Shown piece after piece: positions 55,351 to 64,000 of a DNA stretch of 64,000 nucleotides. The notes beneath the pieces were generated by a model. That model worked only from the letters and a program-made list of their open reading frames with translations. It made no database searches and was not told the origin of the DNA. Numbering within the stretch: the stretch's first letter is position 1; each line of letters opens with the position of its first letter. The position numbers and the translations under genes are program-made. The stretch spans positions 19,063 to 83,062 of the forward strand of contig MSJI02000819.1 in the NCBI GenBank assembly GCA_001931905.2, given 5' to 3'. The stretch comes from Cladosporium sp. IMV 00045 (lineage: Eukaryota; Ascomycota; Dothideomycetes; Cladosporiales; Cladosporiaceae).

Positions 55351-57300
55351 ATGGACTACGTACCCTCCCTGCGCCCCTCGCGCCTCCCCGCCTGGCGCAG
55401 CAAAGCCGACTTCTTCAGACCATTCCGCAGCAATGCCAGCGAGGCCGGAGGGGAGAACATCACGCCTCTCTACGACCCTTCGTCGCTGGAACAGCGAGAG
55501 CAAGAGCAGGAAGAAGAGCACGCAGAGCCCGACTTGGCGGAGCTGAACACCTCGCTCGCGACGCTGGTCGAGCTTTTCCCAGACGTGCAGCCGGAGGTCT
55601 TTCGCGAGATGTTGCTGAGCATCAGCAGGGAGAGTCGCTTGCAGGTTGTGACGGAGCAGTTGTTGAAGAAACGGGCGGGGTTTGTGAATGGTCGTTTGAG
55701 GCCTGCGAAGACGGGTGAGGATGCTGGGAGGTCGAGCGGCGGCGACGGCGATATGCTCCTCCCGCCGGAGGAGACGTTTCGCGGGGAGAATTACAGAAAG
55801 GCTGTTAAGCAGCTGCTTTACCTGGAGTTCAAGAATTTGAGCCATTCGACTATCAGAGGCGTCATGGCTGAGCACAACGACTCGTACACGAGGTCGAGGC
55901 CAACGCTGCAGCAGCTCGCGGCGAAGTCCTGGCGGTTTTCCATTTCGGCTCTGTGGACCAAGAGATCTCCGGCCGGAAGTACGAGCGATCACGTGGCATT
56001 GCACTGGCGTGCGGATTCTACTGGAAGTGAACAGGTACCTAGTATGAAGCGGACTGGAAGCGCGGTGCTTGATGGGGAGTTGTACCATCTTTTCGTTGAA
56101 CCGTTACTCACTCAGCGTGCGCAAGAGAGGCTCATTGCTGATCACACTTACGCAACCCAGCTGAACGAAGCGGAAGCTGAGGAGATGGGAGCCGTGTTCG
56201 ACTGCGAATGCTGCTACTCTTCCGTACCGTTTGAGCAAATAGCAACATGCTCCGACGGCGAACATTACCTGTGTTTTGACTGCATCGCGCGAACGACACA
56301 TGAAGCGATCTACGGTCAGGGTTGGGCCCGAAGTGCTGATCTCGAGAGGACGACTATTCGCTGCTTTGCCCCGGCTCTGCAAGAGTGCCATAGCACCATA
56401 CCAGCAAGCCTGGTCCAACGTGCACTCAGTGACGACGTCTGGCAGGCCTTCCAAACCCGCGTGACCAGCGAGACGCTCAGTAAGAGCCGCGTGGCATTGC
56501 AAAAATGCCCTTTCTGCATCTACGGTGAGGTCGACGAGACTCCTGCTCCAAAGCTGCGTAACGTCCGACAAATCACACACCACGTCTCCCACCGGTCCGG
56601 GTATGGCGTGCAGAGTTTCTTCCTCGGCCTTTTCTTCCTCGTCTCCTGCCTCACCCTTCCCGTTCTCTTCTTTGCCTCTTTCCTCTACATCCTCACCGCC
56701 ATCTTCCCTCCCGCCTCGCGCACCTTCCAACAATCCTGGACTCGCGTCTACAAACAACGCCGAGGCCTCAAATTCCACTGCCAAAACGCCCAATGCGGCA
56801 AGACATCCTGCACCCGCTGCTTCGCACCTTGGCGCGATCCGCACGCCTGTTTCGAGACGGAGAAGATCTCCCTGCGCACCGCGATCGAAGCGTCCGCCAC
56901 CGCGGCCATCAAACGCACCTGCCCCAAGTGTCACCTGTCGTTCGTCAAGTCCTCCGGCTGCAACAAGCTCGTCTGCAACTGCGGGTATACGATGTGCTAC
57001 ATGTGCCGCGCGGAGATCACGAGTAAGGAAGGATACTCGCATTTCTGCCAGCACTTCCGGCCACACGGCGGGAGGTGCAGCGAGTGCGAGAGGTGCGATT
57101 TGTACGGCGATGAGGATGAGGGTGATGCGATTAGGAAGGCTGCGGAGGGGGCGGAGAAGATGTGGAGGGAAAGGGAAGGCATGGAGATGGCGGGCGGGGA
57201 TGCAGATGCGACGAAGGCGATGGTGGATGCGCTGGTGGGCAAGAAGGGGAGGTGGTGGGATCAAGGGCTGGATGCTGTTGTTGATGCGCTGGTTGCTTGA
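55351..57300 (+). CDS. RBR (RING-IBR-RING) E3 ubiquitin ligase, RNF216-like, with membrane insert
   Basis: Intronless, 649 residues. RBR ligases take ubiquitin from an E2 onto a cysteine of RING2 before passing it to the substrate. An N-terminal CUE-like helix bundle (about 68-110, LVELFPDVQPEVFREMLLSI) may bind ubiquitin. RING1 starts at CECCYSSVPFEQ (about residue 288). The IBR begins with KCPFC (about 388) but is then interrupted by roughly 75 residues including two hydrophobic stretches (SFFLGLFFLVSCLTLPVLFF and following) before resuming at CQNAQCGKTSCTRC. RING2 is CPKCHLSFVKSSGCNKLVCN, with Cys537 as the presumed catalytic residue, followed by CGYTMCYMCR. The HFCQHFR and CSECERCDLY tail is characteristic of the RNF216/TRIAD3 branch. 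The hydrophobic insert suggests membrane anchoring. Confidence 0.88.
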   Translation: MDYVPSLRPSRLPAWRSKADFFRPFRSNASEAGGENITPLYDPSSLEQREQEQEEEHAEPDLAELNTSLATLVELFPDVQPEVFREMLLSISRESRLQVVTEQLLKKRAGFVNGRLRPAKTGEDAGRSSGGDGDMLLPPEETFRGENYRKAVKQLLYLEFKNLSHSTIRGVMAEHNDSYTRSRPTLQQLAAKSWRFSISALWTKRSPAGSTSDHVALHWRADSTGSEQVPSMKRTGSAVLDGELYHLFVEPLLTQRAQERLIADHTYATQLNEAEAEEMGAVFDCECCYSSVPFEQIATCSDGEHYLCFDCIARTTHEAIYGQGWARSADLERTTIRCFAPALQECHSTIPASLVQRALSDDVWQAFQTRVTSETLSKSRVALQKCPFCIYGEVDETPAPKLRNVRQITHHVSHRSGYGVQSFFLGLFFLVSCLTLPVLFFASFLYILTAIFPPASRTFQQSWTRVYKQRRGLKFHCQNAQCGKTSCTRCFAPWRDPHACFETEKISLRTAIEASATAAIKRTCPKCHLSFVKSSGCNKLVCNCGYTMCYMCRAEITSKEGYSHFCQHFRPHGGRCSECERCDLYGDEDEGDAIRKAAEGAEKMWREREGMEMAGGDADATKAMVDALVGKKGRWWDQGLDAVVDALVA

Positions 57301-57651
57301 TGGGGCAAGTGATGATTTTTCTTTTTTGTCTTATTACTCTTTCTTCGGTCACGATTCTTGAGATACCCTATGAACGAATTTACTTATTGGATGATTATTA
57401 CCTTACCTGCTCACAATACTTTGTCATTTTGTTTTATCAATCTCACATGAGGTCTACCTCATGAAGCAGACCAGTGCTTGACGATGATGCCCGCAGCCTT
57501 TCCCGGCTTGGCGTCCCTGGTCCGACGCCGCCGCCAGCCAAAAGTTCCATACAGCATGGCATAGTATAGAATGACCAGATAGGCATCGCAGTCAGGCGAC
57601 GGCAGCAACACCAGCAATACACTCCGACCGCATCGAGGAGTACCTTCAACC
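57301..57651. other. Spacer before Mrp51
   Basis: A 351-bp gap: 3' UTR of the ligase and leader of the mitoribosomal gene. No gene is seen. Confidence 0.5.
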
Positions 57652-59721
57652 ATGTCCAAGGCGTACAACTCGCCGACCGCGCGCTTGCTGCAGTCCTCGC
57701 GCCTCTTCTCCCTGCCTCGAGCCCTCCCTCTGGCACCGCACGAGGACCAGAAATCGACCGGATCCCACTACACCTCCGAGACCGCGACCAAGCTCTACCC
57801 GACGCACCAGGCCATCGCCACGCCCAGCTCCTCGCACAGCCGCGGCGACTGGGGTCTCAAGCGTCCCATCCCCGGCAAGACGACCAAGGCGTCCAACCCG
57901 ACCATCCGCGTGCTGGGCCAGGACACGCCCGACCACATCACGGAATTCGAGAGCGCGACGGACCATGAGCGCACGCGAGCCAAGTGGGCCGAGATGGGCA
58001 TCCCCATTCTGACCAGCAGCCGCAGGCGGCCCATCAGCGTCTACGAGGACTCCATCGACAACACCGACCCGGACGCCGCGCCTGTCAATTTGAGGTCTGG
58101 ACCGGGTGCGGATGCTGCGCCGCTGATGGTCGAGGCGAAGCGCTGGAAGTTCTCGGGCCCTTTCATCGCGAGCATGCACGAGGGCGAGTTCACGCGCTTG
58201 GTTGAGCGGCAGTTGAAGGGGAGAAGGGAGGAGTGGACCGAGTTCCTCTTGGACCACTTTGCGGAGGAGAACTATGAGAAAGAGAGGAGGTTGGCACAGC
58301 AGAATGGAGAATGGTACGGTCCCGCTGCGTGCGCGCCGCCCAGGTTTTCGGCACAGTTGATCATCTCTCCTGCGGAGCAAAAGGCCGCGGAGCTGGTTAA
58401 GGAAGCCCGCGCGCAGAAGAGTCAAGAGCTCGAGGCGAAGGCGCGGGAGAAGGGTGAGGAATTGGTCATTCAGGCACGGAGACTGGCACAAAAGTACGAG
58501 GACGAGGCCAACCTTGAGGAGGCGCCCGAGGAGGCGCGCAACATCATCATCCAGGCCAAGCGTACGGCCAAGGGGGAGAGATCGATGGCGGAAAATTCAG
58601 GAGAGGAAGTCGACCCAACGGAGCTGGAAAACAGGATCAACGCCATCCTCGCGGATGGCTATGCTGCTGCATACAACCGACTCGGTGTCGAGGGCCCTGA
58701 GGGCTCCATCGACGAGTCCGCCTTGAGCCGCCTGATCAGCAGGGTCGAGAAAGACATTCGCACGAAGCAGGCCGAGAAGAACGCGCTGCAAGACGAGTGG
58801 ATGCGCGCACGCATCCCCGCCCTGCGCCCCTCGCTCAAAGAGCTCGCAGTTCTCGAAAAGCAGCTCCGCGACGAGCACAACTCCCTCGGCTCCCCCCTTG
58901 TCGGCCTCCTGACGCGCTTCCTCGACATCCCCTCCGTCAACGACAAAGACCCCATGCAAACCATCAACGCCGTGACCCGCGGCCTGAACCGTCACGTCGA
59001 CTCCATCACCAACGACCGGGAAGAAGCGCCGCCCACCACCCACCCGGCCGCCGGCCTCTCCCATCTGCGCACCAACGCCTACATGGAAAACCACCCCGTC
59101 TACGGCCCGCAAGCGCACCACTCCCCCGTGCTGTCGCGCGTCCTCAAGACCCGCAACAGCCTGCGCGGCGCCACCTCGCAAGCCATGCTGGGCGTCGGCG
59201 GCTTCGTCGCCCGCGACCCCAACAGCGGCCCCACTTTCAGCCGCAACAGCAACTCCGCCGCCGCGCGCGCCGCCGACGCAGACCCCACCAACCTCCTGGA
59301 CCCGTCGAGCAAGACCGGCAACAAAATCTACACGCGCCCCATCAGCGCCTCCGTCAACGAGGCCGGCCGCGTGCTCCTGCACGTCGCGCGCGCCGACGCA
59401 GAGTCCATCGCCGTCAAGGAGGGCGACGTCGAGTCCATCCTGCGCGGGCGCGCGGGCGGCGGCGCGGGCAACGTCGGCGGCATGCTGCGCCGTTCCACGG
59501 GTTTCCTGCCCCCGCTGCCGAGGAGGGCGAATTACGGTTTCGCGCTGCCGAATCGCCAGGCGGAGAGGCAGCAGCAGAAGAGAGCGGAGGTCGAGGCCAG
59601 GAGGCCCGGCGGTGAGAGCAGTGTGGGCGGGTTTGATGGGGAGTTGGGGGCGAGGAGTGGCAGTGGTGAGGGGGATGCGATGAGGGATATTGCGGAGCTG
59701 TCGAGGGGGTTTAGGCCGTAG
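57652..59721 (+). CDS. MRP51: Mitochondrial small-subunit ribosomal protein Mrp51 (bS1m-like)
   Basis: Intronless, 689 residues. Mrp51 is a fungal mitochondrial small-subunit protein needed for translation of mitochondrial mRNAs. The N-terminus has the family pattern: SPTARLLQSSRLFSLPRALP, then SETATKLYPTHQAIATPSSS, a SRGDWGLKRPIPGKTT block and a ITEFESATDHERTRAKWAEM block. This is followed by long charged helices (about residues 230-350) and a Gly/Ala/Arg-rich C-terminal third. The basic, acid-poor first 25 residues fit a mitochondrial presequence. The length is larger than yeast Mrp51, as usual in filamentous fungi. The ATG at 57652 is the first in frame and starts directly before the conserved region. 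Confidence 0.9.
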   Translation: MSKAYNSPTARLLQSSRLFSLPRALPLAPHEDQKSTGSHYTSETATKLYPTHQAIATPSSSHSRGDWGLKRPIPGKTTKASNPTIRVLGQDTPDHITEFESATDHERTRAKWAEMGIPILTSSRRRPISVYEDSIDNTDPDAAPVNLRSGPGADAAPLMVEAKRWKFSGPFIASMHEGEFTRLVERQLKGRREEWTEFLLDHFAEENYEKERRLAQQNGEWYGPAACAPPRFSAQLIISPAEQKAAELVKEARAQKSQELEAKAREKGEELVIQARRLAQKYEDEANLEEAPEEARNIIIQAKRTAKGERSMAENSGEEVDPTELENRINAILADGYAAAYNRLGVEGPEGSIDESALSRLISRVEKDIRTKQAEKNALQDEWMRARIPALRPSLKELAVLEKQLRDEHNSLGSPLVGLLTRFLDIPSVNDKDPMQTINAVTRGLNRHVDSITNDREEAPPTTHPAAGLSHLRTNAYMENHPVYGPQAHHSPVLSRVLKTRNSLRGATSQAMLGVGGFVARDPNSGPTFSRNSNSAAARAADADPTNLLDPSSKTGNKIYTRPISASVNEAGRVLLHVARADAESIAVKEGDVESILRGRAGGGAGNVGGMLRRSTGFLPPLPRRANYGFALPNRQAERQQQKRAEVEARRPGGESSVGGFDGELGARSGSGEGDAMRDIAELSRGFRP

Positions 59722-60214
59722 GTTTGTCGTGAAGGAGGTTTGAGCGGGGTGGCATTGTAAGCATTATTATTAGTGGGAGGAGATGAGGTGAGGTGATCGA
59801 TGGCTGTTGAGCATTGCCCGATCAAGACGTCTAGCAACGACGGCTTGTGTGAAGTTTTTCCTCTTGTAACGTTTGTTCGGAATACATATCTATATCTATG
59901 CACACGCGTGAGCGTGTGCGTGAGTGTACAATTAAACAAAATCCATCATTTCTCCATACAGCAAATCAGCCAATCAACCAACCGAACAACGATTCTGTTC
60001 CAACCAGCAGCCCAAACCCAGAGGCCCTGGGAACGAGGAGTTTGTTCGAAATGAAAACTGAGATTTGTTCCACATGTAAAGAGTGCAAGCACAACACAAA
60101 AACATGGTTGTGACGCAATGCAGATTCCCACCAGATTCCCGAAATCCAATCCTCTCACCTCAAAGTCAAGGCCAAAAAAAAACAAACACCAAACATCAAA
60201 GCAGACCTCACTTC
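59722..60214. other. Convergent 3' UTR region
   Basis: About 0.5 kb between Mrp51 and the converging minus-strand gene. It contains a CACACGCGTGAGCGTGTGCGTG imperfect palindromic patch around 59899-59920. No gene is seen. Confidence 0.5.
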
Positions 60215-61756
60215 TCAATCCCAAAACTCCCTCCTCTCCTCCCCCCTTTCCTTCTTCTTCCTCCTCACCGCCTCCCGCGCCAACCCCATCCCCTCGGAAA
60301 CGTAATATCCCTCCGACCTCCTCTCCCTCTCCCTCACGACCTCATCAAATCCCTCGGATTCATAAACCCTCTCCTCCCGCTTCGGCTGTTGCTCATGGTA
60401 GCGACCTCTGGTCTGCCCCTGCCGCTGCCTGTCGTGGTACGCTTTCTCGTCCCTCTCGCGCCTCTCCCGCCGTCGCTCCTCGACGACTTCCATGCCGCGC
60501 TCGCTTAGTGGGTCGATTGTTCTCGTCGTCGTTGAGGGACCTGCTGTGACGGGTTCTTGATGCAGCGTCGGCACGCCGTAGCTGGCTCTCTGATTCCTGC
60601 TCCCCCGGCGCGTGAAGGCGGGAGATAAGGGGGATGTGGAGGCGGCGTGGCGTCTTGCCTGCTGGCGTTGGTCCTCGTTCTCGCCTCGCTCTGCGGGGAA
60701 CGCATGCCGCGGCGGGCTGGTGTGTCTGCTCCAGTTCGATCGGTCGCTGTCAATGCTGGTGCGCTGCTGCGTCGGGAAGAGAGGTCCGGGCTGCAGACGG
60801 GAAGCTGCGGCTGCGGCGGCGGCTTCGCGCTCGAGGTGCCTGTCTTCAGCGGCTTGCAGGTCGGCTTGTCGGCGGAGCTGGGCGGTTTGGCGGCGGGATT
60901 CTTCGCGCGCGGTTTGCCGGGTGAGGTATTCGCTGTCGTTCGCGTTGGAGGGGGGTGAGGGGTTGGAGTTAAGGTCCTTGCGCAGGGCGTCGCGGCTGGG
61001 AAGGTCGCGGGCGGAATCTTTGCGGGCGTGGTGGGAGGAAAGTTGGCTGAGGCCTGGGGAGGCGCGGCGGGGGGAGGAGAGCGTGGGGCGGAGGGGCGAG
61101 GGTTCTCTTTCGCGTGCTGTGTTGGTTGAGAGGCCGGGATGGCGGGATCGGTCTGTTTCAGCGTCGTGGGAGATTGGAGTGTCTTTGAAAGACACTTTGC
61201 GTGCTGTCGGGGTGGTGGGTCGACGTTCCACGACGGGCACGCGCGGTAGGTGGGAGGCTGGGGAGTCGTAGATTGCCGTGCCGTCTGCTGCTATTCTGCC
61301 TGAGCCTGTCAACTCGGGTTGAAGGGAGGGAGGGAAAGAAGACATCGTGGGCGGCGCGGAATTGGGAGTGGCGGTTCGAGAGATGGGTGATGGTCTTGAT
61401 GTATCGAAGACAGGCGACGGGGCGGCGTGGCGTCGTTCGCGAGAGGAGCGGTCGTCTTCGCGTCTGCTTCGGCTTGGTTTGTTTCTTTGGCTCGAGCGAC
61501 GGCTCAAGTCGCGATAGACTCGAGTCTGGCCTCGACTGTCGGTGACGACGACATCGGCTTTGGAAGTCGACTCGACTTTGGTGGAAGACGTGATCCTTGA
61601 AGAGGACTCCGGTCTGGTCTCGACGATGTTGGCGAACGTGTGAGTGACGTTCGAGCAAGGGCCGGGACCGATGGCGTTGGAGCAACGACGGAGGCTTTCG
61701 TATAATCTCGGACTGCCGTCCGCTTGGTAGTAGGTCTTTTGTTCGACAATGCACAT
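60215..61756 (-). CDS. Unknown, largely disordered protein, 513 aa
   Basis: Intronless frame starting at an ATG at 61756, with a long C/T-rich sense leader upstream. The first 35 residues (MCIVEQKTYYQADGSPRLYE, then Cys-containing RRCSNAIGPGPCSN) form a compact module with three cysteines after the initial Cys2; I have an impression of similar short N-termini in other fungal unknown proteins. The remainder is Ser/Arg/Pro-rich with many possible phosphorylation sites, an Ala run (REAAAAAAASRLQ, about residue 315) and an Arg/Glu-rich C-terminal third that may be helical. No membrane or signal segment. Function unknown. The antisense strand is also partly open but lacks protein-like content. Confidence 0.75.
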   Translation of the reverse strand: MCIVEQKTYYQADGSPRLYESLRRCSNAIGPGPCSNVTHTFANIVETRPESSSRITSSTKVESTSKADVVVTDSRGQTRVYRDLSRRSSQRNKPSRSRREDDRSSRERRHAAPSPVFDTSRPSPISRTATPNSAPPTMSSFPPSLQPELTGSGRIAADGTAIYDSPASHLPRVPVVERRPTTPTARKVSFKDTPISHDAETDRSRHPGLSTNTAREREPSPLRPTLSSPRRASPGLSQLSSHHARKDSARDLPSRDALRKDLNSNPSPPSNANDSEYLTRQTAREESRRQTAQLRRQADLQAAEDRHLEREAAAAAAASRLQPGPLFPTQQRTSIDSDRSNWSRHTSPPRHAFPAERGENEDQRQQARRHAASTSPLSPAFTRRGSRNQRASYGVPTLHQEPVTAGPSTTTRTIDPLSERGMEVVEERRRERRERDEKAYHDRQRQGQTRGRYHEQQPKREERVYESEGFDEVVRERERRSEGYYVSEGMGLAREAVRRKKKERGEERREFWD

Positions 61757-63520
61757 CGAGGTTGGAAGGTGGTGTCGATTCGATGAGGTGTTGTCGAGGG
61801 TGTTGCTGTGCGTTGGATTGACTGCTGACGACGAGGTCGATATGAGTAGGTTGGAAGTGAACGATGTTCAAGAGTGGCGAGGATGAGTGTCTGTCGACGA
61901 GGTAGAGGTTGAGTTGACCTTTTCAATGGAGCTTTGGGATGCCTTAGAAGTAGGGTCAAGGTTCGGTAGTGGCAGGCAGCAGAGTGTTGGTTTCAATGAA
62001 TCCGGACCAGGATCGACGGGTCAGATGACTCTTATAGGAAGCAGTCCAGGGCGGCCTCAGTAATTGGTGGTACAGATGGGCGAGATATTGCGCGTCCGAG
62101 TAGATTGGTAAGGATGTCTCAGTCGTGTCTAGCAAACAATAGATGTATCTTCAATCCAATAAGGCGAGGTCAGTAACAACAGGTGAGGGCGAATCGATAA
62201 ATATGAGAGCTGGGTAAGATTGGATTGGTTGATGACTAGGCACAAGTGGCGGGCTGCAGCCTTATGTCCCTTTTAAAGGGTCGAAGGGAAAATAGCACAT
62301 TTTCACACGACAGCCACATCTCGCAAAGAATACTGGCGCAGCACACGCAAGAAGCATGACGTTAGTGAACATAGTTCGATATGTTGGAAAGTAGTGTGAA
62401 GAAGGATTCTGCTGCGCCCATACCATCTGTGCCTGCGCCGCAGCCCATCGCTGCTTTAGGGACCGTGCACTTGTCTGTGAGGTTCAGCTGAGATGCAGGA
62501 ACGGGCGCTTGATGAGGTGAACGGGTGCTGTGAACTGGTGTTCTCTCGTCGATTCTTCACGCGTGGTCGTGGTCGTCTTTCTCGAACAGGTAGCGACGTG
62601 CTCTCCTGTAGCGTTGATCAGTCTAATATTATCCGCCCACGTCTTATCAGCATCTTCATGTCTCAGCGCGTCCAGGCAGCATCGCATGCAAAAATCGAGC
62701 TGACTGACATCCGTCGCGCGTGTGCGATCCCATCATTACCAAGCGCAAAATGGTCCACATGATCTGGCCTGCAGTGTTGGATATGCGATTTCGCTTATCC
62801 GTGTATTTTCTGTATGCCATGACGATGGTGGAGTGCAACAAGGAACAAGTCGAAACGAGGCTGTGCTTGCTGGCGTGCAGCCTCAGGTGTTGCTGCGCCC
62901 GAGTTTACACACCAAGAATACCTAATGAAGGAGGTAAGGCTGGGAATTGCAAGAGAGAAGGGACGCTAGACCCGCACCGCTCTACCCGCGCAGTCTTGTT
63001 TCCGATGTCTCTTGTCTCTTGACTCGAGATGACATGACATGACATGCTTTCCTGCGAACATGTTCGTCCGAGCAAGAGAGGCAACCTTCTGGATTGGTAA
63101 GTCGGTGGAAGCACGAATAGACTTAGCCACAGGTCAGACGTGGAATGTGAGGTACCCGTCTGACACACAGTACAGAGCGCTCGTACGGAGTGGCGAGTGT
63201 TGGTGGCTTGACGAACTCGTGGTCCGTGTTCGTTGATGTATCTTGAGGATGTACATCATACACTACACATACCATGTGCATCAAAGCATGGTGTGTCTTC
63301 GGCCTTCGGGAAGACAAGAACACCGATCAACGAGGTTGACTTGCTAATCAGGCACCTGCGAGATTGAGACAGCATCATCAAGACTCCCACGCATATCACT
63401 TCCCAATCCCATACACTATACTCGGTATGAATCTTCACCACCCTCCCCTCCTCACAATCCTCCCTCCTCACGCGCCACGCCTTCACAATACGAGCCCACA
63501 AACGCCACAAACAAGGTCCC
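61757..63520. other. Leader/promoter of the unknown gene and spacer
   Basis: About 1.75 kb. The leader of the minus-strand gene covers roughly 61757-61950. Frames of 60-100 codons further on show no motifs, and no splice-consistent model was found. Confidence 0.45.
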
Positions 63521-64000
63521 ATGAAGGACGGGGCCCGAAAACAGCCACATCCCCATCTCGAAACAAGGCGGTGCAAACTCCCCGAGTCTCTTCACGTCTC
63601 GGATCTTCCAAGTTCAAACCGCTTTGCACCCCGAGAGCTCTGGCTAGCCGTCGACGACATGGGTAATCAACATCAAACTCCCCATCAGCTCTACTGCTCA
63701 TGCGAGGTTGCATCCTTTCGAATCCCGCGGCAGGCAGCGACGGCGATAGCCTCGCTTCTTACCACCCTTGAAGAGTGGATGGAGAGTGTTGGTTCCTCGC
63801 AAACCGTTCGCTCTGATAGGCCAGCTTGGCTTTCTGGTGTTCACGTCGTGGCCTGGTCCGATGTCCTAGAGATGATGAGACGAAGGGCTGGACTTCCACT
63901 CCCAAAGAAGCACGTCCGGAATCCTTTTGTTTTTCTGCTAGACGGGGAGACGCATACTCAGACTCTCAGCTCCCCTCTCCCTGCAAAGACTCCCAAAAAA
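63521..64000 (+). CDS. Unknown protein, 3' partial (runs off the window)
   Basis: An ATG at 63521 opens a frame that stays open for 160 codons to the last base of the window. The frame becomes clearly protein-like after about residue 25: FAPRELWLAVDDMGN, then CSCEVASFRIPRQAA, an Ala/Leu helix (TAIASLLTTLEEWMESVG), VHVVAWSDVLEMMRRRAG and RNPFVFLLDGETHTQTL. A second in-frame ATG at 63659 could be the true start. No family is recognised. A 3' intron or the stop lies beyond the window, so the length is unknown. Confidence 0.5.
   Translation, partial: MKDGARKQPHPHLETRRCKLPESLHVSDLPSSNRFAPRELWLAVDDMGNQHQTPHQLYCSCEVASFRIPRQAATAIASLLTTLEEWMESVGSSQTVRSDRPAWLSGVHVVAWSDVLEMMRRRAGLPLPKKHVRNPFVFLLDGETHTQTLSSPLPAKTPKK

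Noticed and set aside
1..64000. tRNA, 5S rRNA or CRISPR arrays
   Set aside because: Scanning by eye for B-box-like GGTTCRA words, 5S core words and regularly spaced repeats gave no credible candidate; a covariance-model search would be decisive.

Overview
The window is chromosomal DNA of a filamentous ascomycete (Pezizomycotina). Evidence: GT-AG introns mostly 49-110 bp with CTGAC/CTAAC-like branch sites, pyrimidine-rich leaders before start codons, C/G-ending codons in genes, and a fungal-only gene set (C2H2 plus fungal-specific transcription factor, hybrid histidine kinase, AA9 polysaccharide monooxygenase, Mrp51). A dothideomycete is my best guess, but that is inference. I saw no transposon, AT-rich repeat block, rRNA, tRNA or CRISPR. 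One 20-base N gap lies in a poly-A run at 10905-10924.

Layout. 1-1412: 3' part of an anion:cation-symporter-type MFS permease. 3355-4185: TIP41 (TOR/PP2A signalling). 5604-6284 (-): unknown protein with a conserved-looking Cys tail. 6285-11564: gene-poor, with only weak candidates. 11565-14884 (-): 1069-aa C2H2/Fungal_trans regulator. 14885-19140: mostly noncoding, with a strongly strand-skewed unit holding an 84-codon frame. 19141-20033 (-) and 20638-23157 (+): divergent HD-domain deoxynucleotidase and augmin subunit 6. 23859-25750 (-): Pho4/Pho89 phosphate symporter. 27940-31728 (-): hybrid histidine kinase. 32148-33974 (-) and 34556-36239 (+): divergent MFS permease and flavin monooxygenase, with an odd splice junction in the permease. 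37024-38469 (-): secreted AA9 LPMO. 42293-44925: phosphoketolase. 46312-47818: secreted GH64-type glucanase. 48261-49438: secreted yellow/MRJP-like protein. 49585-51254 (-): MFS transporter. 51696-52931 (-): Tda10/glycerate-kinase-like P-loop kinase. 53469-54806: cystathionine beta-lyase. 55351-57300: RNF216-like RBR ubiquitin ligase with a membrane insert. 57652-59721: mitoribosomal Mrp51. 60215-61756 (-): disordered protein of unknown function. 63521-end: an open frame running off the window.

Most neighbours are functionally unrelated housekeeping or nutrient genes. The only pair whose arrangement suggests joint work is the permease/monooxygenase pair at 32.1-36.2 kb: uptake or efflux of a small molecule plus its oxygenation. 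I did not find a convincing new multi-gene system. The most useful leads are the permease junction that cannot be spliced canonically, the Gln-to-Glu change near the copper site of the LPMO, the membrane hairpin inside the RBR ligase, the Cys-rich small-gene candidate at 7196-7529, and the short-ORF transcript unit near 18 kb.
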